A DNA stretch of 64,000 bases from Protonemura montana. Its lineage: Eukaryota; Arthropoda; Insecta; Plecoptera; Nemouridae. The stretch covers positions 8,842,001 to 8,906,000 of the forward strand of contig OX387608.1 in NCBI GenBank assembly GCA_947568835.1, given 5' to 3'. Below are positions 35,098-46,870 of this stretch, in pieces; the first letter of the stretch is position 1, and each line of letters starts with the position of its first letter. The notes under the pieces were generated by a model. The model did not search any database, was not told the DNA's origin, and worked only from the letters and a program-made list of their open reading frames with translations. Both the position numbers and the translations under genes were made by a program.

Positions 35098-36511
35098 AGA
35101 TACTTCAAAGTTAAGCAACAATGTGTTGCGTTAGCTACTGGATGGGTGACCAATAAGGAGTTGATAACACATCGTAATGTTGATATTGAAGATTGGGCTA
35201 GTGTTTTAATCCCCCTTGCTGATCTATGCATGGACGTTTGATCGTCCAAGAAGTTATCATAGCTCTTTGGATGCCCAAGTGATATCTTCGACATCTTATA
35301 AGTATTTAATAGGTAATTCCAGCTGGCTGAAGGAAAATAAGCGAAGACAAGCGTGGTAAGAAGTTAGAATTACCGATGAAAGCAGAAAAACGTACTAACA
35401 AGAGTAAAAGCGGAAACGTACTAACAAGGTTTCTCTGTTGAAGAGCAAGAAACGACTCTGTGACATCAAAACGTAAACATGGACATGAAAGACTCACAAA
35501 TCAAGGAGCAAAGTAAATAATTTTTCTGAAACTGATTCCTAGGAGTCATGCCTTTTTTTTTAAACTTAAGAAAAGTGGATTTGCGTATTTATCTTGTCAC
35601 ATTTGTTGACGGGAACGTTCCTCCAAGCTTTGGCGACGCTTCGTGAACGAGTACCGATATTTCAGTGTGAGAAATAAAAAAAACCTCCTCGTTCTAGCCT
35701 CGGACGCCCCTAATTTGAAGTCACATGATCCTCGATTACTCTGAAAATTCAGTTGTTGGGTGAAGAAACTAAAGAAGTAGAACAGCCAGACTTGGCTATT
35801 AACGATCTTAAAATGTCTTTGGTGTTATGATGCTATGATTTATTAGTAGAAGGATATACGCGCGAAATTTGTGAAAAGTAGTGGTTTAAAGTTGCTGATT
35901 AAATAATGTTGATGTCTGATTGAAACTATTTGCATCTTATATTCTTTTTAAGGACCTTCAGTCTTTGAAATTAGAGAAGCACCATAAACTATACCAATAA
36001 ACGCGACATTCCTTGGACTGGAATCAGGCATTGTATGTTTAAACTCCAAAAAATATACTATTTTATGAATTTGTGAATAATACCGATATGAAAATGTTAT
36101 ATGGTCTATTTGGATGATTTTATGACAAGCGTATTGATTGGGCTAAGTGTGTTTGTTTCCGCAATGTATCGAAGCATAAAACAAATGTCCAAATTGTTTA
36201 CTAAAAATTCGGCGAAGCTCTTTTGTCTTTCAATCGCATCACTTGTGCTGTCAGCCTCATGCAATATTAATCGTAGGTAAATAAGTGTTGTCGGCACTTG
36301 ACGGCAACATATTTTAATTTGTTTACCACATTACGGTTTTTATTTACCCAGGCCTGTAAAGTGTCTTAAACCGATGAGACTACAAAACATAGCGGAAACC
36401 TTGTGAATATTAAAGATGTCTACCTTAACTGAAATGGTTAATCGATTAATACAGGTATATATACAAACCTACCAGTGACTTGCCACGAAAGCGACATAAT
36501 TTTGCCGAAAG
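35098..36511. other. Intergenic DNA between the two receptor genes
   Basis: Besides the 5S-like segment at its start, the interval is AT-rich and holds no open frame I would support. It probably contains the 3' end of receptor copy 1 and the promoter of copy 2. Confidence 0.5.
35105..35158 (+). repeat. 5S rRNA-derived sequence after receptor copy 1
   Basis: AAAGTTAAGCAAC and then TACTGGATGGGTGACC, with about the right spacing, match the internal promoter region of 5S rRNA. Less clear sequence follows. This suggests the 5S-derived head of a SINE lying in the receptor 3' UTR. A more decayed version sits at the same place after receptor copy 2. Confidence 0.6.
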
Positions 36512-39197
36512 ATGACCAAGAAACTTGTAAAACCTTCGTCAGCAGTGGGGTACCGTTCGACCGGCACTCCCTTGTACTTCTGGGGCCGTGTTCTCTGCTT
36601 GATGCCTTTCGGAAAGGACTATAGCCAGTCGCCACTGGCGTCCCTCTGCAGCCTCAGTGTCGTGGCGTTTATCCTCGTCACCATCTATCGCTTTTTGGTG
36701 CTGTTCGTCGAGCTCGTCATCAGAAAATATATCCCTCTACCGATGTTCTTGTCTGGCGTAGCGCTGAACCTGACGGCGGGCATAAGGTAAACGAAAGGCA
36801 TTCAGAGGGTCACATTTATGTACACTAAAATTTTACTACTATTGCGCTAATTTCAAAATGTCTGCGCAAAAAACGGCCTCCAAATGACTTCTTTACCGAC
36901 AGAAATGGAGGATGCTACTAGGTGGAGTCACCGTAGTTTAGAGTGTTAAGAAATTTCATTTCGTTGTTACTCTCAGAGCTCGCTTCACTCGCTACGCTCA
37001 TTCTCTAACAGTTTTCTCTATGTTATAGATGCATGTTTTATAAGCAAGTTTTTGGAAGGAATCTTCCCCATGAAACTTATCAAATTCGATTTTTATTATT
37101 TCTTTTCTTCTTTTCAGCACCATAATTTCCACCCTCTGGTCGGCACTACGAGCTCGCCAGGACTTGAAAGTAATCGACGCCTCCCTGGACACCATCGACA
37201 AGAACTTGGCGTCGGTAGGCGCCGACCGTCCTTCAGACTCGTCCAAAACGACGCTGATCTTAGCCGTCGTCAACGTTTTCGTGATGGTTCTCAACTCTCA
37301 CGACATCGTATACTACCCCGGCCGTCTGACAGAGACAGTTTTGGTGCGCTATCTCACTTACTCGACGTTGATTCACACGGTGGTTCATTTCAAGACGTTG
37401 GTTGATGCCCTAGGCTTGAGGTACCGACGGATTAACACGTGGTTGGAACTGGAGATTGGACAGGCGAGTTGTGCGGAGATCCATGTGGCTGAAAAAAAAC
37501 TCCATTTTGCTAACAAACCGAAACGTGATGGGTGGTTTAACCTAGAAGAGTACAGAGGAAGAAAATGTAGCAAGTAAGCCATGGCAATGTTCATATTATA
37601 CTTGACTTCGTGTACCCGTCACCACAAAAATGCATACATCATTCGATTAATACCAAATGAATTTCGACCAAATGAAAAGATCAACTGTCACTTACCACTC
37701 ATCCGTTGCTTGCTAGTTCGGGGGTCTCGACGGGTTACTACGAGCTGTGCTTTTTTTATTGTTAGGACCACTATTAAGAACACAAAAATCGGTGCCCAAC
37801 GGGTGACTCAATTTCCAGCTGTCACGGGACTTGCTCTCTCCATTTGAACTAATTGGACATGACTTTTTGAGATGATTTTATAGCATTTAAAAGAATACGA
37901 ATCTTCAAGGAGTAGAATCTAGGTTCTACTTCTTGGAGTGGAGATCAAATGTTATAGCAACTTTCGCGACATGTGGGATTCGGAGTTCGAGTCCAGATTG
38001 GGCACCAATTTTTAAGAGGTGATTAGTGTTCCTAATAATAAAATTGTACGTCGTTTTACTTCTAAAAATGAAATGAGTTTCAGTGTTGTTCTTGTTCTGT
38101 CTTCAGACCTCTGGTCGCCGGCACTTTAGCAACTCAACTGCGACGTCTGCGTGCCACACACCACATCATCCACGAAGTTAGCATCGTTGTCAACACCCTG
38201 TTCGGCCTGCCCATGGCCGGTGTCGTTCTTTACTTACTGACCTCTATAGTGGCGTTTACGTTCTATTTCCTGACGATGACAATTATCCGTAATTCTGACG
38301 TCCTCGGCAGCGTTGCACAACCTATTAACATGACTATCACGTCTTTTGGATGGGTTGCGGTGCACTTAGGGACATTGGCGGCTATTTCGCGGTCGGCACA
38401 GAAGACTATGGATGAGGTGGGCATGGGATTTAAGAGATATTAGGTCCGGTTTTACCAAAATCTCGCCTTCTAGTTAAAGTTTTAGTTGAAACTATTGCTA
38501 TGGCGACTTCCAATCACATGCAGTGGAATTTAAATGTTTCTGTGAGTTAGAGATCCAACTTATGGTTGAACATTGTGGTAACACCCGACCTTAGTTCTCC
38601 ATGTGTTTTTAAGATATCATGATTCGTGATTTGTGCTATTATTACCTATATTTTCGAAATCTTATTTAAATTTCGATTGCTTATTAATATTTCAGTCAAA
38701 TTGGAGATATTCGAGCATGAAATATCCGTTTTAAGCGTTCGTCGTATTCAAAATATTATTTCATGAACATGTTATGGTGTTATACAGATGAATGATCCAT
38801 AAAACTTACAAGCGCCTTCACATTTACTATCTTTGGAATAAGAGGTTAAAAATGTGTGTCATGCCTGGTTAAAATATTCCTGACGCAGTATTGTGATTTT
38901 AGGTCATCACTCAATTCTCGAGTCAAATTTTCTTTTACTCGAACTTTTCATTTCTATTCTTACCAAATATCCTCCGTTCTCTTCCAGGCAAAGAAGACGT
39001 CCTGGCTGATCCAGCGGCGTGCGGTCCACCCCAGTATCTGTCCAGCGTACCGCGAGGAATTGCTAAGATTCTCGGTTCAGATGCTCACCACTGAGACTGT
39101 GTTTTCGGTGTGCAGTATCTTCCGTCTCGACATGACGCTCTTGCTCAGCGTTGCTGCCACCATCACCTCGTACACCATCATACTGTTGACCTCATGA
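36512..39197 (+). CDS. Gustatory receptor, tandem copy 2
   Basis: Four exons with the same phases as copy 1: 36512-36786, 37118-37573, 38107-38416, 38988-39197, about 416 residues. Exons 1 and 3 are exactly as long as in copy 1, so the two arose by tandem duplication. Exons 1 to 3 differ substantially, apart from a near-identical run in exon 1 (GCCAGTCGCCACTGGCGTCC and neighbours). Exon 4 differs from copy 1 at only four of 210 bases, and all four change the amino acid (A/S, D/H, A/V, G/S). The C-terminus again ends TSYTIILLTS. The introns contain a dispersed repeat (about 36865-36970) and a SINE (about 37945-38050). It looks intact. Confidence 0.9.
36865..36970 (+). repeat. Dispersed repeat D fragment
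   Basis: Shares CCTCCAAATGACTTCTTTACC and TTAAGAAATTTCATTTC with 53185-53280; a shorter piece lies at about 34399-34435. It sits in intron 1 of receptor copy 2. Confidence 0.55.
37945..38050 (+). repeat. SINE family A copy
   Basis: The B-box-like GGAGTTCGAGTCC, GGGCACCAATTTTTAAGAGG and TTCCTAATAATAAAATT match the family A tail. The 5' half is degraded. It lies in intron 2 of receptor copy 2. Confidence 0.6.
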
Positions 39198-40197
39198 AGA
39201 TACTCCCAAGTTAAGTAACACTACGGTTTTTTTCGTTCTGGATGAGTGCCCTTCAATAAACACAGCGTACAGAAAATTAAATAATAAAAAAAAATCTAAA
39301 AATATGATCGATTTAGTGAAACTAATCTAGTTTGTACGTTTTAGTTGTATAGTGCAATAGCTGACTTTGTATTATTTAAGTACAAAAATGTATAAACACA
39401 CCCGTATTTGTGCCCATATGTTCTGAGTTTCTGCTTTAGAAAAGCAAAACTCGCTTGAAACAATAAAACGAAACTGAGGTCACAATTGAACCCACTTACA
39501 ACAAAGTCCACTGAAATGGGCATCAACTTCTTGAGCTTACCACGGCCCGAGATTTTAGTGTATTTATATTGCCAACCCACATTCATCACAGTTAACTCCT
39601 TGTGCGTCGAAAAAATCCAATAAAATGCTGTTATATTGCAGCAAAGTTAAAACTAAACATCTCAACATCTGTCATTTCTGTCGAATTGTAGGCTGATTTT
39701 CACTGTATAAATCATTTGTTTTTTTCAATGTCATATCATAGACATTGATTGGCATCAGTCAGACTATCTCACCAGACAATCTTACTTGTAGTACGTATAA
39801 GCTCAGAGCTTCAAGCAAATTATGATCTTGATGGTCCCAATAGGTTTTAATCTGCCCCAACATGATCGGAATCCTACCTATAAACGTTGTTTTCTGGTTT
39901 TTTAATGAGGTTGAGGATTAACGAAATGTGAAAAAACCAATTGGTGTACTGTCTCAAGTTTAATGTAAGAATTAATTCGGCCACAAAAATTACTTTGAGT
40001 GCAATGAGACGAAGGCCACGTGCGGTTACAAGCATTTTAAAAATATCATATGATAGCCGGTTGATTAAAAAAAGAGATTAACATCAGAAGGAAATTTGAA
40101 AGTCAACCACCTAAAATGCGTTTGAAGAGTGAGTAAGGTTTGTTTGTTAGTCGTGTAAATTTGTTCCTTCTTTAAATAACTGGTGAAAATGCACGTC
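39198..40197. other. Convergent intergenic region
   Basis: Lies between the 3' ends of receptor copy 2 (plus) and the pickpocket gene (minus). AT-rich, probably both 3' UTRs; apart from the 5S-like start I see no feature. Confidence 0.5.
39203..39254 (+). repeat. 5S rRNA-derived sequence after receptor copy 2, decayed
   Basis: CAAGTTAAGTAAC followed by CTGGATGAGTGCC occupies the same position relative to the stop codon as the 5S-like segment after copy 1. Shared placement suggests it was present before the duplication, or was carried across with the homogenised last exon. Confidence 0.5.
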
Positions 40198-41034
40198 CTA
40201 CTGTGGCGCAATCCCCCCTTGCTTCCTCTGGACTACTGCCTCCCACCTATGCAGCTCTTTCTTCTCTCCGACGTCGACGTCTGACGGCGCCACCATCGCC
40301 CGTTTGCCGCACAACGGACGCAGGGTGACGAAGTAGAAGATCTCTGCCAGAGACAAGATGCTGAACCCGAGGAACAGGCTGAGGATGCCACCGCAGTCAG
40401 CTGAAGAGGTATGGGGTTCAATGTTATTTTATCGTAGTTTTCAGGCCGTTTTCATATGAATGCCGAGAGATGCCTTCCTGTTATTTCTGATGGTAAAGTA
40501 AAATGTTTTAGCAATTTAATGTCAAGACTCGAGAGGAATTCACTCGGTAATGCCAACGCCATCGATCGCTTTTGATGGTGATTTTCATAGATGTTCTCCC
40601 AAATCCTAACGCTTGTTAAAATACCTCCTTCAAAACTCCGTATTCTTGTAATAGTTTTTAAATACATACCATTTAAGATTTGAAACAAAGTCATAAGGTT
40701 CGTTTGTAAGATGTGTCCACACATTAGTCAGTGAATATTGCAAGTACTCACAGATAAATTCAACAAAGCCGAACAGCTCGTTTCGATGGACGCTGACGAA
40801 CTGGTCGTTTTTGAAGAAAACAGCAATGCTCGTCCACATGGTCGACCTGCAACGTGGTCCACCAACCGTCAACCATCAACCTACGATCGCCGTCTTCTTT
40901 ATCCCGATATAAGCTGAGCTACTTCAACTATATTGAGAGTAGCTAAGTCCATTGAAAAAAAAAACTTTGATCATTGGTCAGTAATGAAGAGGAATGTCGA
41001 AACTTGTCTCAATGAGATCCAGGGGTTTTCATGT

Positions 41035-41462
41035 TTTAGCCGTGTGCGTGCGAAAAAACTCCGTCGCATCTGAGCGAGGAACTGTCAAAAAGCACCGACG
41101 AGTTTGGCATGTTGGAAACAACGATTTCATACAATTATACACATGACCAGTTCTGTTTGGAAGAGAGGCTGGAGGGATGACAGTTAGTTTCTCGCAACTT
41201 CATTCTCCTTGCTTATCAACAGCTAAAACAGTATGGATTTCCTAGATTCCTATAGGAGAAATCCTGTTGTTCGCGTTGTACCGTTCAGACATTAAGCCGG
41301 TATCCCCTTGGTGCTCTCCGACAGGAGTAGCATTTTTACCGGCACTGAGTTTCCCCTCCTCTCTTCTAGGTTAGGATAGGTTAGGATCATTATCCACTCG
41401 TTGATTGACGCTATTTGACCAGTGCCACCGGGCCCGTTGTTAAAACAGTGCGTCGTTGAGCT
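41035..41462 (-). repeat. Dispersed repeat C, copy 2
   Basis: Inverted partner of 32420-32812, lying in the intron between pickpocket exons 41549-41702 and 40752-40846. It carries the same ordered landmarks on the minus strand, with scattered substitutions and a different internal stretch. Confidence 0.7.
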
Positions 41463-43664
41463 CCTTTAATCAACCAATTAATCAATAAAAATACAAAAAA
41501 ATTTGGAATTGACCCAATAAGGTATGTTCGATAATGGGTTACACTCACGAGTTTTCGGGCTGCCCCATCTCACGGTAGAAACCAGCCCAATCCTGGGGCG
41601 ACGCAGATGTCTCGCCATCGTACTCTAGCTGGACGCACGACGGCAGGCAGTCACAGACGGCGTCGTTCGCCAAGAAGCTCATGTTTACCTGCTTTGCCAA
41701 TTCTGAAACATCCACATCGCCGTAATTACCGGTAGAAAGAATGAACTACCACCTAATGGATGCCGAAATTGATGCACCACTACCGGCACCGTTTGGAAAA
41801 ATCTTTCGTAATTTTCAAAATTGGGCTTTGAAACTCGTGTTATCAAAAAATAAGTAGTTTAACTCAAAATTGACTTGCATAACGGTCCCTAGACTGTTGC
41901 GCCGTCTGACACGGTTACAGATCTGGTAAGAAGCTTCGACAATTGAACTCCTGGGCTCAACCACTGCGCACAAACATACTCGACGGCAATAACCGTACTA
42001 CCAGAGCGCAAATTTTATTTTTTTCCCCAAAAAATGACCGACAAATACCGAAACAAAAATGGAAAATGCTACTTGAAAAAGTTGTACCGTCCTCCGAAAG
42101 GTACGTCACTGATCTTCATCAGGAGTAGGCTACGTGCCGTGTCCTTAAACACAACTGCAATCGTATCTCTCTGTCAAATTACGGGCACTTACTGCGTTCC
42201 CTGCGTGAGGCCATCACGCATTCCAGCGCGCCTGCGTCACACACGGGCGTATTGTGACGCGCGGGCATGTAAAACATAACGCATGCGCAGCGACGCAGCG
42301 TGACGTTGGTAATGCACTCCAGTCGGCAGTTTTGTTGCGAGTAGGTGCGGAAATAAGCGAGACGCTTCTCTTCGGCGAAGTAGCACATGCGCTTGCGTGG
42401 AGAGACCTGCAGTCAGACATGTTATAAAGTTTAAGGGTATAGTCAGTGGGCCAGCTCTAATGATAAAATTTCTGCTGAGAAAACGAGCAGGCAATGCGTA
42501 CATTAACGGTAGGCGATGGCTCTTGCGTCTGTATTTAACAAACCTCTACAATTAAACAATTTCAACGCAAAATATCGATTTCTGTATGTCAATCGGTGTT
42601 TTATGTGTCAAAAGTTTAATATTAGCGCTATGATGGTACATAGCTACAGTTACTCATGAGCAGTGCACCATGGGCATGTAGTAAAGTTGAATTGATAGGT
42701 TTCGTATCGTGGGGGACTGGGGATTTAGTGTAAATGCATGTCTTGCATTCAGCATACCTTGACAAGCGAGTCATCTGTCCCAAAGACGTTCGGTTTCACC
42801 GCAAACACGAACTCCATGTTCGCCCCGGCTCTAGCGAAAAACTTGTCCGGTCTCGGCACTTCGGCAGGGGAGTGAAGGGACACCTAAAAGGCACCAGTCA
42901 GACCTCTGATATACACTGGTAACAGCATACTTATACACCTGCAATGGCCGAATCGTGGCTTGTGCCCGGACAGGAAGACTACATAGACGATAGAAAGACA
43001 ACATATGGGACATAGCTGACCTTGAATCCTGCGTAAGGGCCTGAGCATCGACGGTTGACCTCTGTACTGTCTTGCCTCAAGGTCAACTGCAGCCCGTTGT
43101 ACATGCCCCCGCCGCCAGAGCGCCTTGGACGAGCATATGCGTCGGCTTCACCGCTGTACCCCAGGTCTTGCGACCATATGTTAGCGTCTTCATTGCTCTG
43201 CACAACCGGACTGGGCTCGTAAACGCCCAGAGATCTGTGCACATTGAGCACGGAGAGCGGGGAATAAAATGTATTCCTGTTTTCCATCTCAAACAGTGTT
43301 TCAAAAAGTTCCAAAAATTGTACATAGCCTAGAATTTGGTTTCAGACCAGTGACCGCACACCATTCTGGTAATATTCACTGACACGAGCGATAACAAAAC
43401 CGTTGTTATCGTGGTAAAACATTCGGGACACTCACATTCCAGGACGCAGTAGCTCGCCTAGCGGCAGCATGTTGAAAGTGAAACATAGGCCCTCCTCAGT
43501 GATGGTCGGCACGAAGTCTGCGCACGCTTTGTGCGTCTCGCCCATCCACTTTTAGTTTACCATTGTGTCTTCACAGCTCGGTGCAGCCTGCGTCAAACAT
43601 GCGCATTATGTTCTGTCAAATGCTGGCGAGTGTTGGGCGTGGAAGGTGAATTTGTAAGGTTTTA

Positions 43665-43815
43665 CATTTTTCAGGTAAAAATATTGAACTAGATTTAAAA
43701 AAAATATTATGAACACTACTACAGTCTCAAAAATTGATGCCCAAACGGGGACTCGAACCCCTATATCCACCTGTCGCGGGTGATGCTCTTTGATCAGTTT
43801 CCCATTATATATTGA
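43665..43815 (-). repeat. SINE family A copy
   Basis: On the minus strand it reads AGAGCATCACCCGCGACAGG, then a well-paired T arm (GGGGTTCGAGTCCCC), then GGGCATCAATTTTTGAGACT and a tail. It sits in an intron of the pickpocket gene, in the same orientation. Confidence 0.65.
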
Positions 43816-43934
43816 ATCAATGGTTAGTGCCCTTGGCAACATGGGTGGTCCAATTTTAGCCCGAGAATTATTATGCGATCCCTTGAAACAAGAGGAAGAC
43901 TGGTAATAAAATCCAAGCTATTTTCGATCAGTTT

Positions 43935-44058
43935 ATCGAGAGGACTGCTCTAACCCTTGAAGAAGTAACTAGTATATGTTACGAAATGTCGGGAAATTTA
44001 GTTGTCCTTTACTTAGCATTCAAAACCCATTTCAAATAGGTTTTGTTAGAACATATCT
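43935..44058. repeat. Half copy of the fold-back element
   Basis: AGGACTGCTCTAACCCTTGA, then GGGAAATTTAGTTGTCCTT and CATTCAAAACCCATTTCAAA match the right arm of the palindromic element at 60955-61296. The left arm is absent. Located in a pickpocket intron. Confidence 0.65.
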
Positions 44059-44064
44059 TATTGA

Positions 44065-44345
44065 CAGAGGCAAAACCAGTCGTTTTGGGGTGACATGCGG
44101 GTCAAACGTAAAAATAAAACACTAAATATCATCTCCACTGATGTCCGTCATTTTTCTTTTGCTCTTAAACAATTTGGTTTTTGAATTTTTGAATTGTGAA
44201 TTTTTCACCCAATCGTAACAATCTTGAGAATCCTTTTGCAGATAAAATATGTATTCTGAAATCCCGAAACTGAAATCATAACTGAAATTCCATTCATGAG
44301 CTGGTGACAAGGCAGGGGGTAGTCCTTGTGCTTGCATCTTCTCTT
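44065..44345. repeat. Dispersed repeat F, copy 1
   Basis: Shares TTTTGGGGTGACATGCGGG and a later GTAGTCCTTGTGCT with 47600-47720, though the sequence between differs in length. The region abuts pickpocket exon 44395-44500. Class unknown. Confidence 0.45.
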
Positions 44346-44879
44346 CTTTCACGGGCTAGAACGTAGAGGCATTGTGTGTATGGCGACCACGTACTTGCGT
44401 TATGAAGCTGGCCATTGCTTCGGCATCGAGCAGGTGTCCGTGCTGGATATCCTCCATGAAGGGGCACAGCAAGGACGCATGCGAGAGACACTCCACCTGT
44501 CTGTAATGCATGTGGAGAGTCAAAGAAGTTAACTTCAAGTGGCACCATGTAAACAAATATCTATTAAAATCGACAAAACTGGTGCTAATGGTGACTCACT
44601 CCTGAGGTGTGCGTCCTTGATTCTCGCCGGGCACCAGTGAGAGAAAGGACGTCTTGACCTTGTTGTCATTGCAGATGGTGACGGCCGGAAAGGGGATGTC
44701 CCAAATGGGCGAGACGTGGTCTCGGAAGGCGACTATCACCGGGTTGCGTTCCCACTTGTCCCACACAAGCGAGATGACGACGACGCCACTGCAGAGACTG
44801 GCCAGGAAAGCAACGCACCAGAACACTCTGTAGGAGAACAGGAAGGGGTTGTTGCATCCGGTGGTGATCCTAAAAAACT

Positions 44880-44965
44880 CTACTCGGATATCTTAAGCAG
44901 TTCTGGGGTAAGATGACTGAAGTTAAGCAATACTAATGTAAAAGGGTACAGATGGGTGCCAAGAC
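44880..44965 (+). repeat. 5S rRNA-derived SINE fragment
   Basis: AGATGACTGAAGTTAAGCAA then GGGTACAGATGGGTGCC aligns well with the 5S rRNA internal promoter region. It lies antisense in the pickpocket intron beside exon 44600-44869. It supports a 5S-derived repeat family in this genome. Confidence 0.65.
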
Positions 44966-46724
44966 AATCGTACTCTTGACTTGCTCTGTTCGGGAGAGAG
45001 GTTATAGAAATCTAATTTAATATAAATCGTTCGTTGGCTTGTTTATCTACCTGTAGACGTCATGGATTAGTGGAGGAAGTCTGTTCGAGTTATAACCGTT
45101 GGCGCTTGACGACAAGAGCTGTTTTTGTGTACCGAGTTTAAATTATAGCACGCACCTCTCGACCGGCGTTGACTCCTGCGCGCCGATGTAACGCAGCCCG
45201 TGAAGCGAGCTCACTCGTGCACATTCGCTAAACAGCGACCAAGTTTGCTGGAGCATATTCTGCGACTCTTTCTCACCAGTTCTTGGCTGTGCAGGACTAA
45301 CTTCGGCCTCGCGAACGTACACCACCTTCGAAGGGTCTTCAACATACCAAACCAATTAATTTACTCGCACATATATATATTTTTAATTTAGCATTTAAAT
45401 GAGAGTAGTACATCTCCTCACTTCGTTTTTGTTTTGCTATCATGGAGGCTCAGTTATCGGATCAAATATTGCCAGAAAGATGTAGAAAATGGTAAACGCA
45501 GAGAAAATAATCAATCTCATTTTCGAGATAATTATACCACCAATAAACGTGCTATGAAGAGTTAATTGGCTGAGCAGAGGAAAAACTCAATTTGAATTAC
45601 CGGAAAAAAGCACGGAATGTGTGTTTTATTATTTTTTTAAGTTTGTTTGCTCCCCACCGGCCAAATGGTCGCCCGATTTGGATGACATTTTTTGAATCAC
45701 GCGTTTGAATTTGGATCCTTTGAATTTGCCGACAGCTCCGTGGCAAAACGTTTACACTGTGTACGTTGGAATCTAAATTTTTTTTTGTGAACTGAAAGTA
45801 CCTAGGTACCAAAATAAGCATGAGCAGGCTACCCTTACCCACATAAAATAAATATATAATGGACACCCGAAAAAAACGCTCATCTAAAACGCAACTACGA
45901 TTACTTTGAGTACAGTAAAATATTATAAAATGTCTTACGAGACCGGGTTTTGGTCGTTTTAAATTCTCGAAAATACTTGACATTGTTGCGAGAAGGCATA
46001 TTGAAGAGAATTTGCCCCTTGGCGTCTTGAGAAGGTAGTACAAGATTGTAACTGACCAACACACAAACAATTTCACAGATGTGGCAACAAAATGCCAGTT
46101 GCTACAAGTCACTGGAAAACTTTTGCGCGTCGCAGTTCTAGAAGGAAAGCTTGGTTCGATTTTCTAGCAAAAAATACCCATCCACTCCTCCCTCTTGTTT
46201 ATTATTATTCTTTACGCATCATCAGTCATAACGACCTGCAGAAATAATGATGACAACACAGATAACTTGAAACGCATCATTTGAATTGTGATCAACATTT
46301 TTTTGTTTTGTGAGGCCTTATCTTCGCTAATTTTAAATGGGGTGCAGAAAAGTGAAGTAACTGTTGACTAATGTAAGTCATACTGGCAATTACATGAAAG
46401 TTATTTTGTTTTGTGATCGACTTCATGAATATTTGATAATTTGATTCGATTAGAAGTTCCATACGTTAATGTTATCTTTTGGTGTTGTCAATGATGGATT
46501 AGCTAAGTGAATAAGCATTGTGTGGTTATGAATTGGTTACCTACTTTAATGTATGGCTATACCATTAAATTAAGTGGTCTGTCTGTATAAACTTACAAAA
46601 AAGGTCTCCAATGATCAACGTTCAGATCTTATGATGTCATTTGCAGCCCTAAGAACCAACAGTTATTTTTGTGAATATAAAATTAAAAAAACTTGTTTTA
46701 GTTTAATTAGGCAACAAGTTCTGC

Positions 46725-46870
46725 TCCTGTGAAGTTTTTGTTAAATTGCAAATGCTTGCAATGGGCAGAATATTTATTATTAGGAACATTAAGAACCTCT
46801 AAAAAATTGGTACCCAATTACGGACTCGAAATCCACCTGTTGTGTCACCTGCGGCAGGCAGAAATCAAGG
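46725..46870 (-). repeat. SINE family A copy
   Basis: The minus strand reads GATTTCGAGTCCGTAATTGG, GTACCAATTTTTTAGAGG, TTCCTAATAATAAATATT and CATTGCAAGCATTTGCAATT, matching the family. The tRNA-like head is degraded. Confidence 0.6.

Larger units (their letters stand above)
40198..45355 (-). pseudogene. Pickpocket-type DEG/ENaC sodium channel, apparently damaged in one exon
   Basis: Ten exons: about 45156-45355, 44600-44869, 44395-44500, 43436-43612, 43021-43234, 42758-42883, 42193-42406, 41549-41702, 40752-40846, 40198-40400. The family is clear: HGLRYIG, TM1 (VFWCVAFLASLCSG), FPAVTICNDNKV, TEEGLCFTFN, extracellular cysteine blocks (CRLECITNVTLRRCAC, CDCLPSC), then the pore and TM2 region (GGILSLFLGFSILSLAEIFYF). 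In exon 43436-43612 the frame breaks after FDAGCTEL, and a TAA sits where the conserved Cys of the Cys-x-Trp motif is expected. The exon is 177 bases, 0 mod 3, while its neighbours' phases need 2 mod 3. A phase-compatible acceptor just before 43548 could skip the damage but would drop about 20 residues. It is therefore a pseudogene, an allele, or an assembly error. Exact start uncertain. Family members act in taste, touch or pheromone sensing. Confidence 0.8.

Noticed and set aside
41371-41387. Telomere-like GGTTAGG repeats
   Set aside because: Only two or three units, inside dispersed repeat C; too short to mean an interstitial telomere.
45597-46112. 171-codon open frame on the minus strand
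   Set aside because: AT-rich, no family resemblance, no splice or promoter context; likely chance.
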